Positions 43,396 through 52,002 of a stretch of 64,000 bases of DNA are shown piece after piece. The first letter of the stretch is position 1. Each line of letters begins with the position of its first letter. Made by a program: the position numbers and the translations under genes. A model generated the notes under the pieces. It was not told the DNA's origin. It made no database searches and saw only the letters and a list, made by a program, of their open reading frames with translations. The DNA is taken from positions 3,534,001-3,598,000 of the forward strand of contig NZ_CP134609.1 of NCBI RefSeq assembly GCF_031844705.1. Direction: 5' to 3'. The stretch comes from Streptomyces sp. ITFR-16. GTDB lineage: Bacteria; Actinomycetota; Actinomycetes; Streptomycetales; Streptomycetaceae.

Positions 43396-44826
43396 TCAGC
43401 CGTCCGCGGCGGGCCGGCTCCTGCCGTACAGCCACTTCTTCCACAGGCCGCCCAGATCCTGCCCGGTCGTCTTCTCCACATAGGCGGTGAAGTCCGCCGT
43501 CGAGGCGTTGCCGTGCCGGTGGGCCCTCGTCCAGCCCTTGAGCAGGGCGAAGAACTCGTCGTCGTCGTCCACCGCCTCGCGGATCTTGTGGATGACCATG
43601 GCCCCGCGTCCGTACACGGGCTGCTCGGAGATGTCCGCCGCGCTCGGCGGATCGGCGGGCGGGAACGCCCAGTTGTCGTCGTCCTCGTACGCCTCGTCGA
43701 ACGACTCCTCGGCCGGGGTGTCCTCCTTCTCCTCCTCCCACAGCCACTCCGCGTACGTCGCCAGGCCCTCGTTGAGCCACATGTCGCGCCAGCTCTTCGG
43801 CGTGACCGAGTCGCCGAACCACTGGTGCGCCATCTCGTGGACGAGCAGCCCGATGCTCGGCGGGCCGGGGAAGAACGGCCGGTTCTGCGTCTCCAGCGCG
43901 TAGCCCGCGTCGTTCTTCCGGTCGACGATCGCGCCCGTCGCGGAGAACGGGTACGGGCCGAAGTGCTCGGCCTCCCACCGCACGACCTCGGGGACCCGGG
44001 CCACGGTCCGCGCACTGGCCTTCGCCGACTCCGGGTCCACCGCGGTGAACACCGTGATGCCGCCCGCCATCGTGGACGTCTTCGTCTCGAAGCGGCCGAC
44101 GGCCAGGACCGCGAGATAGCTCGCCATCGGCTCGGCGGTGTGCCAGCGGTACGTGGTGCGGCCGCCCCGGGTCGTCGGCGGGCCGGCCTGCACCCCGTTG
44201 GAGACCGCCGTCAGCCCCTTGGGGACGGTGACCTTCACGTCGTACGCGGCCTTGTCGCTCGGGTGGTTGTTGCCCGGGAACCAGGTCATCGAGCCGGTCG
44301 GCTCGCCGAGCGCCAGCGCGCCGTCGTCGGTCGGCAGCCAGCCCTCCTCGGACTCGTCCGGGTCGGTGAGGGTGCGCGGGGAGCCGGAGTAGCGGATGAC
44401 GGTACGGAAGGTCTCGCCCTTGTGGAGCCGCTTCTCGGCCTTCTCGTCGGTCCGCAGCGTCAGTTCGCTGCCGGCCCGGTTGACGGCGGCCGGGCGCCCC
44501 TCCACGGTCGCCGATTCCACGGTGAGACCGGCGAGGTCGAGGTTGAACGAGCTGAGGTCCTGGGTGGCGCGCGCGGTGATCGCGGCCGTCCCGCGCAGCG
44601 TCTGCTCGTCCGGGTCCACGTCGAGCGTCAGGTCGTAGTGCGTGACGTCGTAGCCGCCGTTGCCGAGCTTGGGGAAGTACGGGTCGCGCACCCCGGAGGC
44701 GCCGGGTTTGCCCTCCACCCCGCCGGTGCAGGCGGGCGCGAGGAGGGCGAGGGCGAGCAGCAGGGCGGCGTGCGCGGCCCTGCGGGGTGTGCGGGCCGCG
44801 GCGCGTGCCGGGTGTCGATGATCCAC
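43396..44826 (-). CDS. M1-family metallopeptidase lipoprotein
   Basis: This 476-residue exported zinc peptidase is related to aminopeptidase N/leukotriene A4 hydrolase. The signal peptide ends in a lipobox (LLAPAC), so it is anchored outside the membrane. An N-terminal beta-saddle (YDVTHYDLTLDVDP) precedes the zinc site VHEMAHQWFGD (about residue 330) and the second Glu in WLNEGLATYAEW. The usual GxMEN exopeptidase motif is replaced by GYALETQ, which may alter N-terminus recognition. It is convergent with the M4 protease and follows the beta-propeller gene on the same strand by 75 bases. Confidence 0.92.
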   Translation of the reverse strand: MDHRHPARAAARTPRRAAHAALLLALALLAPACTGGVEGKPGASGVRDPYFPKLGNGGYDVTHYDLTLDVDPDEQTLRGTAAITARATQDLSSFNLDLAGLTVESATVEGRPAAVNRAGSELTLRTDEKAEKRLHKGETFRTVIRYSGSPRTLTDPDESEEGWLPTDDGALALGEPTGSMTWFPGNNHPSDKAAYDVKVTVPKGLTAVSNGVQAGPPTTRGGRTTYRWHTAEPMASYLAVLAVGRFETKTSTMAGGITVFTAVDPESAKASARTVARVPEVVRWEAEHFGPYPFSATGAIVDRKNDAGYALETQNRPFFPGPPSIGLLVHEMAHQWFGDSVTPKSWRDMWLNEGLATYAEWLWEEEKEDTPAEESFDEAYEDDDNWAFPPADPPSAADISEQPVYGRGAMVIHKIREAVDDDDEFFALLKGWTRAHRHGNASTADFTAYVEKTTGQDLGGLWKKWLYGRSRPAADG

Positions 44827-44901
44827 ACCGGTGATCCTATGTGCGGAATGTCGGACTCCGGGAGCGCGGATCCCCAGGGGGCGCGCACCGGTCCCCGGCC
44901 G

Positions 44902-46032
44902 TCACAGCACCGCGATCCCCAGCGGGCGTTCACCTGCCTTCAGCCGGACCGGGGGTGACGTCCCGTCGAGGCGGACGACGGTGATCCCGTTCCAGTAGCC
45001 GTCCCGGGTGAAGCCCCCGGTGACATACGCCGTGCGGCCGTCCCCGGACACCGCCACGTCCTCGTGCGGACCGTCCAGCGGCACCACGCGCTCGGTGCCG
45101 TCCGGCTTCCGCACGGTCAGCGAGGCGTCCTCGTCGCCGGCGGCGACGGGGCCCGTACCGACGACGAGCAGGGTGCCGTCGGGGGTCAGCGCCGCCCCGT
45201 GCTGATGGGTGTCGGCCGTCATCCGCTCGACGGCGACCTCGCCGGTGCGCGGGTCGAGCACCGCGAGCCGCTCGCCCTCGAACGGCAGCAGCAGCTTCCC
45301 GTCCGCCCTGACCACCGCGTAGTGCGGCTTCAGCCAGGAGCCGAGACCTCCCTCGGTGCCGTAGGGGGCGACCTCCATGCGCCGGGTGCGCAGCGTGTCC
45401 GTACGCACGGACGTCACGTCGAAGGAGTCGTGGCCGGTGGCGTACACCTCCCGGCCGTCGCGCGAGACGTCCACGTCGAAGGGGCGGCGCCCGATTGGAA
45501 CGGTGCCGGTCACCTCGCGGGTCCGGGTGTCGATGACCTCCAGCACCCCGCGGCCGTCGGGCACGTTGACGCCGACGTAGACGTGCCGGCCGTCGGGGGC
45601 CAGGGCGATGCCCATGCCACCGCCCCGGTACTCGCCGGTGGTCACCGGGCCGGTCGGCGTCGCGTACGGGATGCGGGCCAGGCGGGTGCGGCTGCGGGTG
45701 TCGACGACCGCGACGCCCTCGGCGGTGGCCACCCAGGCCCGGCCGTCCGCGCCGACCGCCACGCCGTACGGGGCGGTACCGACCTCGACCCGGGCGAAGG
45801 TGCCGCGCTCCGGATCGACGAAGCTCACCGTGTCCCCGCCGAAGTCGGCGACGAGCAGCGTGCCTTCGGGGGTGGCCCCGGTCCTCACCCCCGCGGTGGG
45901 GGCCTGCGCGGCCGGGGCACTCGCGGTGGGAGCACTCGCGGCCGGGGTGCTCGCGGTGGGGGACGTCTCCGCCGCGCAGCCCGCGAGCACCGCCGCCGAG
46001 GCCAGCGTCAGGACCGCCCGGCGGGCCCTCAC
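44902..46032 (-). CDS. YncE/SMP-30-like beta-propeller lipoprotein
   Basis: This 376-residue lipoprotein has a lipobox at LAGC, a Pro/Ala/Ser/Thr spacer with imperfect ASAPT repeats, and a seven-bladed beta-propeller built of repeats such as VADFGGDTVSFVDPERG, APYGVAVGADGRAWVATAEG and VYVGVNVPDGRGVLEVID. The fold is like YncE/WD-type propellers; a ligand is not predictable. Its start overlaps the ankyrin gene stop by four bases, so the two are coupled, and HbpS lies just upstream. A redox or metal link is suggested by that context alone. Confidence 0.87.
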   Translation of the reverse strand: MRARRAVLTLASAAVLAGCAAETSPTASTPAASAPTASAPAAQAPTAGVRTGATPEGTLLVADFGGDTVSFVDPERGTFARVEVGTAPYGVAVGADGRAWVATAEGVAVVDTRSRTRLARIPYATPTGPVTTGEYRGGGMGIALAPDGRHVYVGVNVPDGRGVLEVIDTRTREVTGTVPIGRRPFDVDVSRDGREVYATGHDSFDVTSVRTDTLRTRRMEVAPYGTEGGLGSWLKPHYAVVRADGKLLLPFEGERLAVLDPRTGEVAVERMTADTHQHGAALTPDGTLLVVGTGPVAAGDEDASLTVRKPDGTERVVPLDGPHEDVAVSGDGRTAYVTGGFTRDGYWNGITVVRLDGTSPPVRLKAGERPLGIAVL

Positions 46033-46625
46033 CGGGCGCCCCTCAGCAGCGCCGCGATCTCCGTGAACCCGCGCCGCTCCGCGTGCGCCAGCGCCGTGAC
46101 GCCGTCGCCGTCCGGGAGCCCGGGCGTCGCGCCCGCCGCGAGCAGCAGCGCGACGATCTCCTGGTGGGCCCGGCCGCCGTCGCCGAGGATCACGGCCTCC
46201 AGCAGGGCCGTCCAGCCCAGCCGGTTGACGTGGTCGACGTCGATGGCGGTGGTCGCCAGCAGCTCCCGTACGTAGCCGACGTGTCCGCGTTCGCAGGCCG
46301 GGATCAGCGCGATCCCGCCGAACCGGTTGCGCAGCTTCAGATCGGGTCCGGCCGGCAGCAGGACCCGGAGCATCGCCACGCTGCCGGTGACCCCGGTGGC
46401 CAGCCAGGGGCTCTCCTCCCGGCTGTCCTGCGCGTCGGGGTCGGCGCCCGCCCCGACGAGGAGCCGGGCGGCCCCGACGTGGTCGCCGTGGACGGCCAGG
46501 AGCAGCGGGGTGCGCAGCTCCTCGTCTCGTACGTCCACCCGGGCGCCGCCCTCGATCGCGGTGCGCACGGCGTCGGTGTCGCCGGTGCGCGCGGCGTCGA
46601 GCAACTGGTGATCGAGGGCGTTCAT
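46029..46625 (-). CDS. Ankyrin-repeat protein
   Basis: This 198-residue cytosolic protein is made of about five ankyrin repeats (for example LLDAARTGDTDAVRTAIEGG, RTPLLLAVHGDHVGAARLLV, WTALLEAVILG) and no other domain. It probably binds a protein partner. It starts 32 bases after hbpS and overlaps the propeller gene, so the three form one unit. In pseudomonads an ankyrin protein (AnkB) is needed for periplasmic catalase function, which makes an oxidative-stress role attractive but unproven here. Confidence 0.9.
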   Translation of the reverse strand: MNALDHQLLDAARTGDTDAVRTAIEGGARVDVRDEELRTPLLLAVHGDHVGAARLLVGAGADPDAQDSREESPWLATGVTGSVAMLRVLLPAGPDLKLRNRFGGIALIPACERGHVGYVRELLATTAIDVDHVNRLGWTALLEAVILGDGGRAHQEIVALLLAAGATPGLPDGDGVTALAHAERRGFTEIAALLRGAR

Positions 46626-46657
46626 GTCGGTCTCCCGGAGTGGTGGTTGCCGCTGGG

Positions 46658-47209
46658 CTACTTGGCGAGGGCGGCGACGCCGGCCTGCGCGAACTTCTCG
46701 TCGAGGTCGCCGCTGGGCGCGCCGGCCACCCCGATGCCCGCCACCGGGGCGCCCTTGACCTGCACCGGGGCGCCGCCCGCGAGGAACAGGGTGCCAGGGA
46801 TGTCCTTGAGGTTCGGGGCCTGGTCCAGCCGCTTGGCCAGCTCCGAGGTGGGGGCGTTCCAGGAGACGGCGGTGAAGGCCTTCTTCTCGGCCGACTCGTA
46901 CGCCTGCGGGCCGGAGCCGTCGCCGCGCAGCGTGAGGATGGTGGTGCCGTTGCGGTCGACGACGGAGACGGCGACGCGCTGGTTCTCCTTCTTCGCCGCG
47001 TCGAGGGAGGCCTGCGCGGCCTTCGTGGCGGCGTCCAGCGTCAGGTGCGTGGTCTGCTGGAGGTTGCGGTGGGCGGTGTCGGCCTTGACGGTGGTGGCGG
47101 GCGCGGCGGCCGGGGTGGAGGCGTTCGCGGACATCGCGCCGAAGGTGCCGGCCCCGAGGGCGGCGACGGTACCGGTCAGGACACGGGTGCGCAGCGACAT
47201 CTTCTTCAT
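46658..47209 (-). CDS. hbpS: Heme-binding protein HbpS (GlcG/HbpS family)
   Basis: This 183-residue exported heme- and iron-binding protein, in S. reticuli an octamer, senses redox state and modulates the SenS kinase. It has a signal peptide (LRTRVLTGTVAALGAGTFGAMSANA) without a visible twin-Arg pair. The mature domain contains VAVSVVDRNGTTILTLRGDG, KKAFTAVSWNAPTSELA, LKDIPGTLFLAGG and the terminal GIGVAGAPSGDLDEKFA, which match HbpS closely from memory. It is divergent from senS across a 256-base gap, as in S. reticuli, and is followed by ankyrin and propeller genes. Confidence 0.93.
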   Translation of the reverse strand: MKKMSLRTRVLTGTVAALGAGTFGAMSANASTPAAAPATTVKADTAHRNLQQTTHLTLDAATKAAQASLDAAKKENQRVAVSVVDRNGTTILTLRGDGSGPQAYESAEKKAFTAVSWNAPTSELAKRLDQAPNLKDIPGTLFLAGGAPVQVKGAPVAGIGVAGAPSGDLDEKFAQAGVAALAK

Positions 47210-47465
47210 GGTGGGCTCCTCAGCGGTGGGGCGGGTGGGGCGGGGCGGCCGGGTGGTTCCGGCGGCCCGTTCGTTCCGTGTTCCATCCTGGGTCCGCTTC
47301 CGGGGCCGTACGGTCGTCGTACCGGCTCGACAGCGGGTGCGGGACGGCTGATGTCCCCATCGGCCGATCGGTTGATGCGGACCGGGTCCTTCGGGGTGAC
47401 GATGGAATGTCCGTGCAGGTCAGCGCGGTGCCCCGGCGGGGCCCGGTGAGGAGCAGAGGTAGAAG

Positions 47466-48710
47466 GTGGAGCAGCGAAGCCGCTCGGCGCGGGAGACCGG
47501 CCGGGCCGACGACGCCGGCACGCGCGCCCTCGCCCTGCTCATGCACGCGGCGTTCTTCCTGCTGCTGGGTGCCTCGCTGACCCGGTTCCTGCTGCGGCAC
47601 CCGGGCGAGGCCCGCACCCCGTGGATCATCGGCCTGTCGGTCGCCCTGGCCGCCCTGTACGTACTCGGTCCGGTCCTCGGTTCGCGCCCCACCCCGCGCA
47701 GACTCGTCTGGCTCGGGGTGCTCGTCGCCGTGTGGATGGTCCTCGTCGTGCTCGCGCCGAGCTTCGCGTGGTGCGCGGTCCCGCTCTTCTACACCGGGCT
47801 GCGGATCCTGCCGCCGCGCGCCGCGCTGGCCCTGGTCGCGCTGCTCACGCTGTTCGTCGTCGCCGCGCAGCTGCGGCTCGCGCACGGCTTCGACCCCAAC
47901 CTCGTGCTCGCCCCGCCCGCCGTCGCCGCCGTCGCCACCGCCGTCTTCGTCCATATGCAGCGCCAGGCCGCCACGCAGGCCGAGCTCATCGACGACCTGC
48001 TCCGCACCCGCCGCGAACTGGCCGCCACCGAGCGGCGCGAGGGCACCCTCGCCGAACGCCAGCGGCTCTCCATGGAGATCCACGACACCCTCGCCCAGGG
48101 CCTGTCCAGCCAGCAGATGCTGCTCCAGGCCGCCGACCGCACCTGGGACAGCGACCCGGGGACCGCCCGCCGCCATGTCCGTACGGCCACCGGCATCGCG
48201 GAACGCAACCTCGCCGAGGCCCGCCGCTTCGTCCACGACCTCGCCCCGGCCGACCTCGCCGAGGGCGGCGGCCTGGACGCGGCGCTGCACGCCCTCGCCG
48301 CCCGCGAGACCGCGCAGGCGCAGGGCCGGCTCACCGTCCGCTGCCATGTGGAGGGCGCCCCGCACACCGTGCTCCCGGACCGGGTGCAGTCCGCGCTGCT
48401 GCGGATCGCCCAGGGCGCACTGGCCAATGTCACGGAGCACGCGGGCGCAACCGAGGCCGCCGTCACCCTCACCCACCTCGACGACCGGACCGTCCTGGAC
48501 ATCGCCGACAACGGCCACGGCTTCACCCCCGACGCGGCCGCCGGTCCGCCGGGCGGGGTGCGCGGGCACGGGCTGCCCGCGATGCGCGCCCGGCTGCGCC
48601 AGCTCGGCGGCAACCTGACCATCGAGTCCGCCCCCGGCGAGGGCACCGTGGTGACCGCCACCGTGCCCGGCCACCCCGCCGCCCCTCCCATCCCCCAGGA
48701 CCCCGCATGA
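47466..48710 (+). CDS. senS: SenS-type sensor histidine kinase
   Basis: This 414-residue membrane histidine kinase of the NarL-partner class starts VEQRSRSARETG. Five hydrophobic segments fill residues about 20-165. The HisKA_3 domain has SMEIHDTLAQGLSSQQMLL with phospho-acceptor His near residue 206, and HATPase_c shows IAQGALANVTEHAG and DIADNGHGFTP. In S. reticuli SenS is bound by extracellular HbpS and responds to redox stress. GTG at 47466 has AGGTAGAAGG upstream. Its stop overlaps senR as ATGA. Confidence 0.93.
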   Translation: MEQRSRSARETGRADDAGTRALALLMHAAFFLLLGASLTRFLLRHPGEARTPWIIGLSVALAALYVLGPVLGSRPTPRRLVWLGVLVAVWMVLVVLAPSFAWCAVPLFYTGLRILPPRAALALVALLTLFVVAAQLRLAHGFDPNLVLAPPAVAAVATAVFVHMQRQAATQAELIDDLLRTRRELAATERREGTLAERQRLSMEIHDTLAQGLSSQQMLLQAADRTWDSDPGTARRHVRTATGIAERNLAEARRFVHDLAPADLAEGGGLDAALHALAARETAQAQGRLTVRCHVEGAPHTVLPDRVQSALLRIAQGALANVTEHAGATEAAVTLTHLDDRTVLDIADNGHGFTPDAAAGPPGGVRGHGLPAMRARLRQLGGNLTIESAPGEGTVVTATVPGHPAAPPIPQDPA

Positions 48711-49348
48711 CCGCCGCCGCGCACCCGCCCGTCCGCATCCTGCTCTGCGACGACCACGCCGTCGTACGCGCCGGGCTGCTCGCCCTCCTCGGCAGCGAAC
48801 CCGACATCGAGGTCGTCGGCGAGGCCGGCAGCGGCGAGGAGGCCGTCGCGCTCGCCGCCCGGCTCGCCCCCGACGTCGTCCTGATGGACCTCCAGCTGGG
48901 CCAGGGCATCGACGGCGTCGAGGCCACCCGGCGGATCGCGGCCACCGCCGCCGGCACCCATGTCCTGGTCCTCACCACCTATGACACGGACGCCGACATC
49001 ACCCGCGCCATCGAGGCGGGCGCCACCGGCTATCTGCTGAAGGCGGAGCGCCCGGAGGAACTCTTCGCCGCGATCCGCTCGGCCGCCCAGGGCCGCACCA
49101 CGCTGTCCCCGCCCGTCGCCAGCCGCGTCATGGCCCGGATGCGCAAGCCGCTGCCCACCCTCACCGACCGCGAGCGCGACATCCTGGGCCAGCTCTCCCG
49201 GGGGCTGGGCAACCGGGACATCGCCCGCGCCCTGTTCATCAGCGAGGCCACGGTCAAGACCCACCTGGGCCGGATCTACGACAAGCTCGGCGTCGACACC
49301 CGCGCCGGGGCGGTCGCCGTGGCGAAGGAGCAGCGCCTGCTGCCGTGA
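48707..49348 (+). CDS. senR: SenR response regulator (NarL family)
   Basis: This 213-residue response regulator has a receiver domain with phospho-acceptor Asp61 in VVLMDLQLG, acidic pair CDDH at residues 14-17, and Lys in GYLLKAE. A LuxR/NarL HTH follows (LTDRERDILGQLSRGLGNRDIA; ISEATVKTHLGRIYDKL). Its ATG overlaps the senS stop, so the two are coupled. It should bind the hbpS/senS intergenic region; a short palindrome ATCGGCCGAT lies at 47359-47368, but it is only a candidate. All catalytic residues are present. Confidence 0.94.
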   Translation: MTAAAHPPVRILLCDDHAVVRAGLLALLGSEPDIEVVGEAGSGEEAVALAARLAPDVVLMDLQLGQGIDGVEATRRIAATAAGTHVLVLTTYDTDADITRAIEAGATGYLLKAERPEELFAAIRSAAQGRTTLSPPVASRVMARMRKPLPTLTDRERDILGQLSRGLGNRDIARALFISEATVKTHLGRIYDKLGVDTRAGAVAVAKEQRLLP

Positions 49349-49419
49349 GCGGGCGGCCTCAGGACCTCCCTCCGGGCCGCCGGTCCGGAGCGACACGCCG
49401 GGCATGACACCATCGAACC

Positions 49420-49917
49420 GTGCTCGACATCGGCTACTCCCTCTCCCGGCGCTTCCCCGATCCCCCGCAGACCGACTACCGCCGAGCGGACGTCCACGCC
49501 CTGCGGCACGATCTGTTCTCCGGGGACGTCTACCTCGCGGACACCAAGGAGGACCGCGAGGTGTCCACAGCCTGGGGATGGGTGCCCGTGCTCGACTTCG
49601 CCTGGGCCCTGTGCGACATCGTCGAGCAGATCGACCAGGACCCGCGCGGCAACCGCTCGCACCGCCGCCAGTTCGCCGAACTCGACTTCACCGAGTCCTC
49701 CGACCGGATGCTCTTCGAGCGCCGCTTCGGCTGGGTCGACGTCGAGGCCGACTGGATGCCGGCCGAGGAGGCGCCCCTCACCTTCGGCCACTCCGTGCTG
49801 CGGCGCGAGGCCCGCGACTTCCTGCACGACCTGATCGCCGACCTCGCCGACATGCACGAGGGCCTCGCCGACAACCCCGCGATCTGGGACCTCCAGGCCC
49901 GCTTCCCCCGCCTCTGA
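49420..49917 (+). CDS. Hypothetical protein, 165 aa
   Basis: This soluble protein starting (V)LDIGYSLSRRFPDPPQTDY has no signal peptide. Conserved-looking portions are DFAWALCDIVEQIDQDPRG and LFERRFGWVDVEADW, with an acidic helix near the end. It resembles short actinobacterial proteins of unknown function; I recognise no catalytic motif. The GTG at 49420 is the first in frame. It is close to senR (71-base gap) on the same strand but not clearly linked. Confidence 0.72.
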   Translation: MLDIGYSLSRRFPDPPQTDYRRADVHALRHDLFSGDVYLADTKEDREVSTAWGWVPVLDFAWALCDIVEQIDQDPRGNRSHRRQFAELDFTESSDRMLFERRFGWVDVEADWMPAEEAPLTFGHSVLRREARDFLHDLIADLADMHEGLADNPAIWDLQARFPRL

Positions 49918-49944
49918 CCGGCAGCCCCCGCCTCCGGGGGCGTC

Positions 49945-50646
49945 TCACGCCTCCACGCGCACCCCGATCTGCGCCGCGAACGCCGGAGCCAGCTCCATCA
50001 GCTGCACCGGGCTGATCACCGCACCCGCCAGCCGCTCCACCCCACGCGCGATGTCCAGCTCCGCGACCGTCCGCAGATCCACCGACTCCATCCGCACCGC
50101 GCTGAAGTCCGCCCGCTTCAGCACACAGTCCCGGAACTCCACCCGGGCCAGCTGCGCACTCCCGAAGTCCGGCTCCGAGAGCACACAGCCCTCGAACACG
50201 ACATCCTTGAGCCGGGCCTCGCGCAGATTCAGGTAGTCGATCTTCCCGCCGCGCACCAGCACCCGCTCCAGGACCGCACCGTGCAGCTGCACCCCGCCCA
50301 GCCGCGCGTCCACGATCTCCACATCGCGCAGCGACGCCCCGGCGAGATCGGTGCCCACGCCCCGTACGCCCGTCAGCACCGAGTCCAGGAAGCGGGCCCT
50401 GCCCAGCTCCGTGCGGTCCAGGGAGCAGCCCTCCAGCGCGCAGTCCATGAACCGCGCGCCCGGACCGGCCTCGTCCGCCAGGTCCGCGGCGGAGAACCGC
50501 ACGCCGTCGTAGTCCCCGTCCGGCTCCAGGCCGCCGCCCTCGTACTCCACGAGCGGAGGCAGCCGCACCTGCGGCCGTCGCGCCTCGGCGACCCCGCCCC
50601 TGCCCGCCCTGCCCGTACCGCCACCGATCCCACCACTGCGCACCAT
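49945..50646 (-). CDS. Pentapeptide-repeat protein
   Basis: This protein of about 233 residues contains a run of A(D/N)Lxx-type pentapeptide repeats (ARFMDCALEGCSLDRTELG, ARFLDSVLTG, TDLAGASLRDVEI, ADFSAVRMESVDL), which fold as a right-handed square helix. Some family members mimic DNA and protect gyrase, but nothing here fixes a target. ATG 50646 is chosen; another ATG lies six codons upstream. The N-terminal 25 residues are Gly/Arg-rich and probably disordered. Confidence 0.85.
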   Translation of the reverse strand: MVRSGGIGGGTGRAGRGGVAEARRPQVRLPPLVEYEGGGLEPDGDYDGVRFSAADLADEAGPGARFMDCALEGCSLDRTELGRARFLDSVLTGVRGVGTDLAGASLRDVEIVDARLGGVQLHGAVLERVLVRGGKIDYLNLREARLKDVVFEGCVLSEPDFGSAQLARVEFRDCVLKRADFSAVRMESVDLRTVAELDIARGVERLAGAVISPVQLMELAPAFAAQIGVRVEA

Positions 50647-50756
50647 GCCCCCATCGTGACGCACGCCACTGACAACGCGGCACCGCCGATGTCACATCCG
50701 GGCCCCCGGCATCCGTCCCGTATCCATACACACCTCCAGCGAAGGAGACCGGGACC

Positions 50757-51956
50757 ATGCAGCGCATCCATGTCGTCGGCGGCGGCCTCGCCGGGTTCAC
50801 CGCGGCCGTGACCGCGGCCGAGTCCGGCGCCCTGGTCACCGTCCACGAGGCCCACCACACCCTCGGCGGACGGGCCAGGACGGCGGAAGGGCCCTACCTC
50901 ACCAACGAGGGGCCGCACGCCCTCTACCGCCACGGACCCCACTGGGCCTGGCTCGACCGGCGCAACCTCCTCGGCCCCACCGTCACCGTGCCTCCCCTCG
51001 AAGCCACCCGGCTCCGCTTCCGCCACCGCGGCACCCTGCGCCGCACCCCGCCCCTGGCCCTCCTGCGCCTCAGCCGCCGCGACGCCGCCCACGCCCCCGT
51101 CGACACCGACTTCCGCACCTGGGCCACCGCACAGGCCGGCGAGGAGGGGGCACGGGCCGCGGCCCACTACGCCGCCGTCGCCCTCTTCCACCACGACCCC
51201 GGCAGCCTCTCCGCCGCGTTCGTCCAGGAACGGCTGCGGCGCGCCGCCGCCCTGCCGCCCGAGGCCCGCTACCCCGTCGGCGGATGGGCCCAGATCGTCG
51301 ACCGGATGGCCGCCCGCGCCTGGAACCTCAGCGTGCGCATCGAGACCGCGTCCCGGATCGACGCCGCCGCCCTCGACACCCTCGCCCGCACCGGCCCGGT
51401 CGTCGTCGCGACCTCCCTCGACTCCGCGCGCACCCTCCTCGCCGACCCCGCGCTCACCTGGCCCTCCGGCCGCACCGCCCTCGTCGACCTCGCCCTGCGC
51501 ACCCGGCGCGGCGACGCGTTCGCCGTCTCCGACCTCGACGCCCCCGGCTGGATCGAACGCTTCACCGCCCAGGACCGCACCCTGGCCCCGGCCGGCGAAC
51601 AGCTCGTCCAGGGGCAGTTCCCGCTGGCTCCCGACGCACCCCGCGCCGACGGGATCGCCCGCGCCGAGGACCTTCTCGACCTGGGCTTCCCCGGCTGGCG
51701 CGAGCGTACGGTCCGGCGCCGCGAGGCCCTCGCCACCGGGCGCACCGGAGCGGTCGACCACCCCGGCACCACCTGGCGCGACCGGCCCGCCATCGACCGC
51801 GGCAACGGCATCTACCTCGCCGGCGACCAGGTCGCCGCCCCCGGTCTCCTGAGCGAGGTGTCCTTCAACAGCGGCATCGAGGCGGCGCTGCTCGCCCTGA
51901 AGGCCACCGAACACCCCACGGCCTCCCGCACCTCACTTGACCTCAAGCACGCTTGA
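50757..51956 (+). CDS. FAD-dependent amine oxidase/phytoene-desaturase-like oxidoreductase
   Basis: This 399-residue flavoprotein has the dinucleotide-binding GGGLAGFTAAVTAAESG at the N-terminus and the family EAHHTLGGRARTA segment. The C-terminal FAD motif NGIYLAGDQVAAPGLLSEVS confirms an amine-oxidase/desaturase-type fold. The substrate is unknown. AAGGAGACCGGGACC precedes the ATG. The last six codons overlap a SoxR-type palindrome that belongs to the promoter of the next gene. Confidence 0.87.
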   Translation: MQRIHVVGGGLAGFTAAVTAAESGALVTVHEAHHTLGGRARTAEGPYLTNEGPHALYRHGPHWAWLDRRNLLGPTVTVPPLEATRLRFRHRGTLRRTPPLALLRLSRRDAAHAPVDTDFRTWATAQAGEEGARAAAHYAAVALFHHDPGSLSAAFVQERLRRAAALPPEARYPVGGWAQIVDRMAARAWNLSVRIETASRIDAAALDTLARTGPVVVATSLDSARTLLADPALTWPSGRTALVDLALRTRRGDAFAVSDLDAPGWIERFTAQDRTLAPAGEQLVQGQFPLAPDAPRADGIARAEDLLDLGFPGWRERTVRRREALATGRTGAVDHPGTTWRDRPAIDRGNGIYLAGDQVAAPGLLSEVSFNSGIEAALLALKATEHPTASRTSLDLKHA

Positions 51957-51961
51957 GGTCA
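51938..51961 (+). promoter_or_regulatory. SoxR box in the promoter of the quinone oxidoreductase
   Basis: Perfect inverted repeats TGACCTCAAG and CTTGAGGTCA flank CACG; the inner CCTCAAG-N4-CTTGAGG equals the E. coli SoxR box arms. TTGACC at 51937-51942 could be the -35 and GAGGGT at 51962 the -10, with a 19-base spacer typical of MerR-family promoters. It lies 41 bases before the downstream ATG. Confidence 0.85.
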
Positions 51962-52002
51962 GAGGGTGGGCTCACCGAGACCCACACCCCGGGGAGCCCA
52001 CC

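Noticed and set aside
45895..45965. Repeated GCACTCGCGG-like units near the start of the propeller lipoprotein
   Set aside because: They encode the Ala/Ser/Pro/Thr spacer after the lipobox and need no separate explanation.
47210..47465. A defined SenR operator in the hbpS/senS gap
   Set aside because: Only short GC-rich palindromes such as ATCGGCCGAT are visible, and I do not remember the SenR consensus well enough to claim one.
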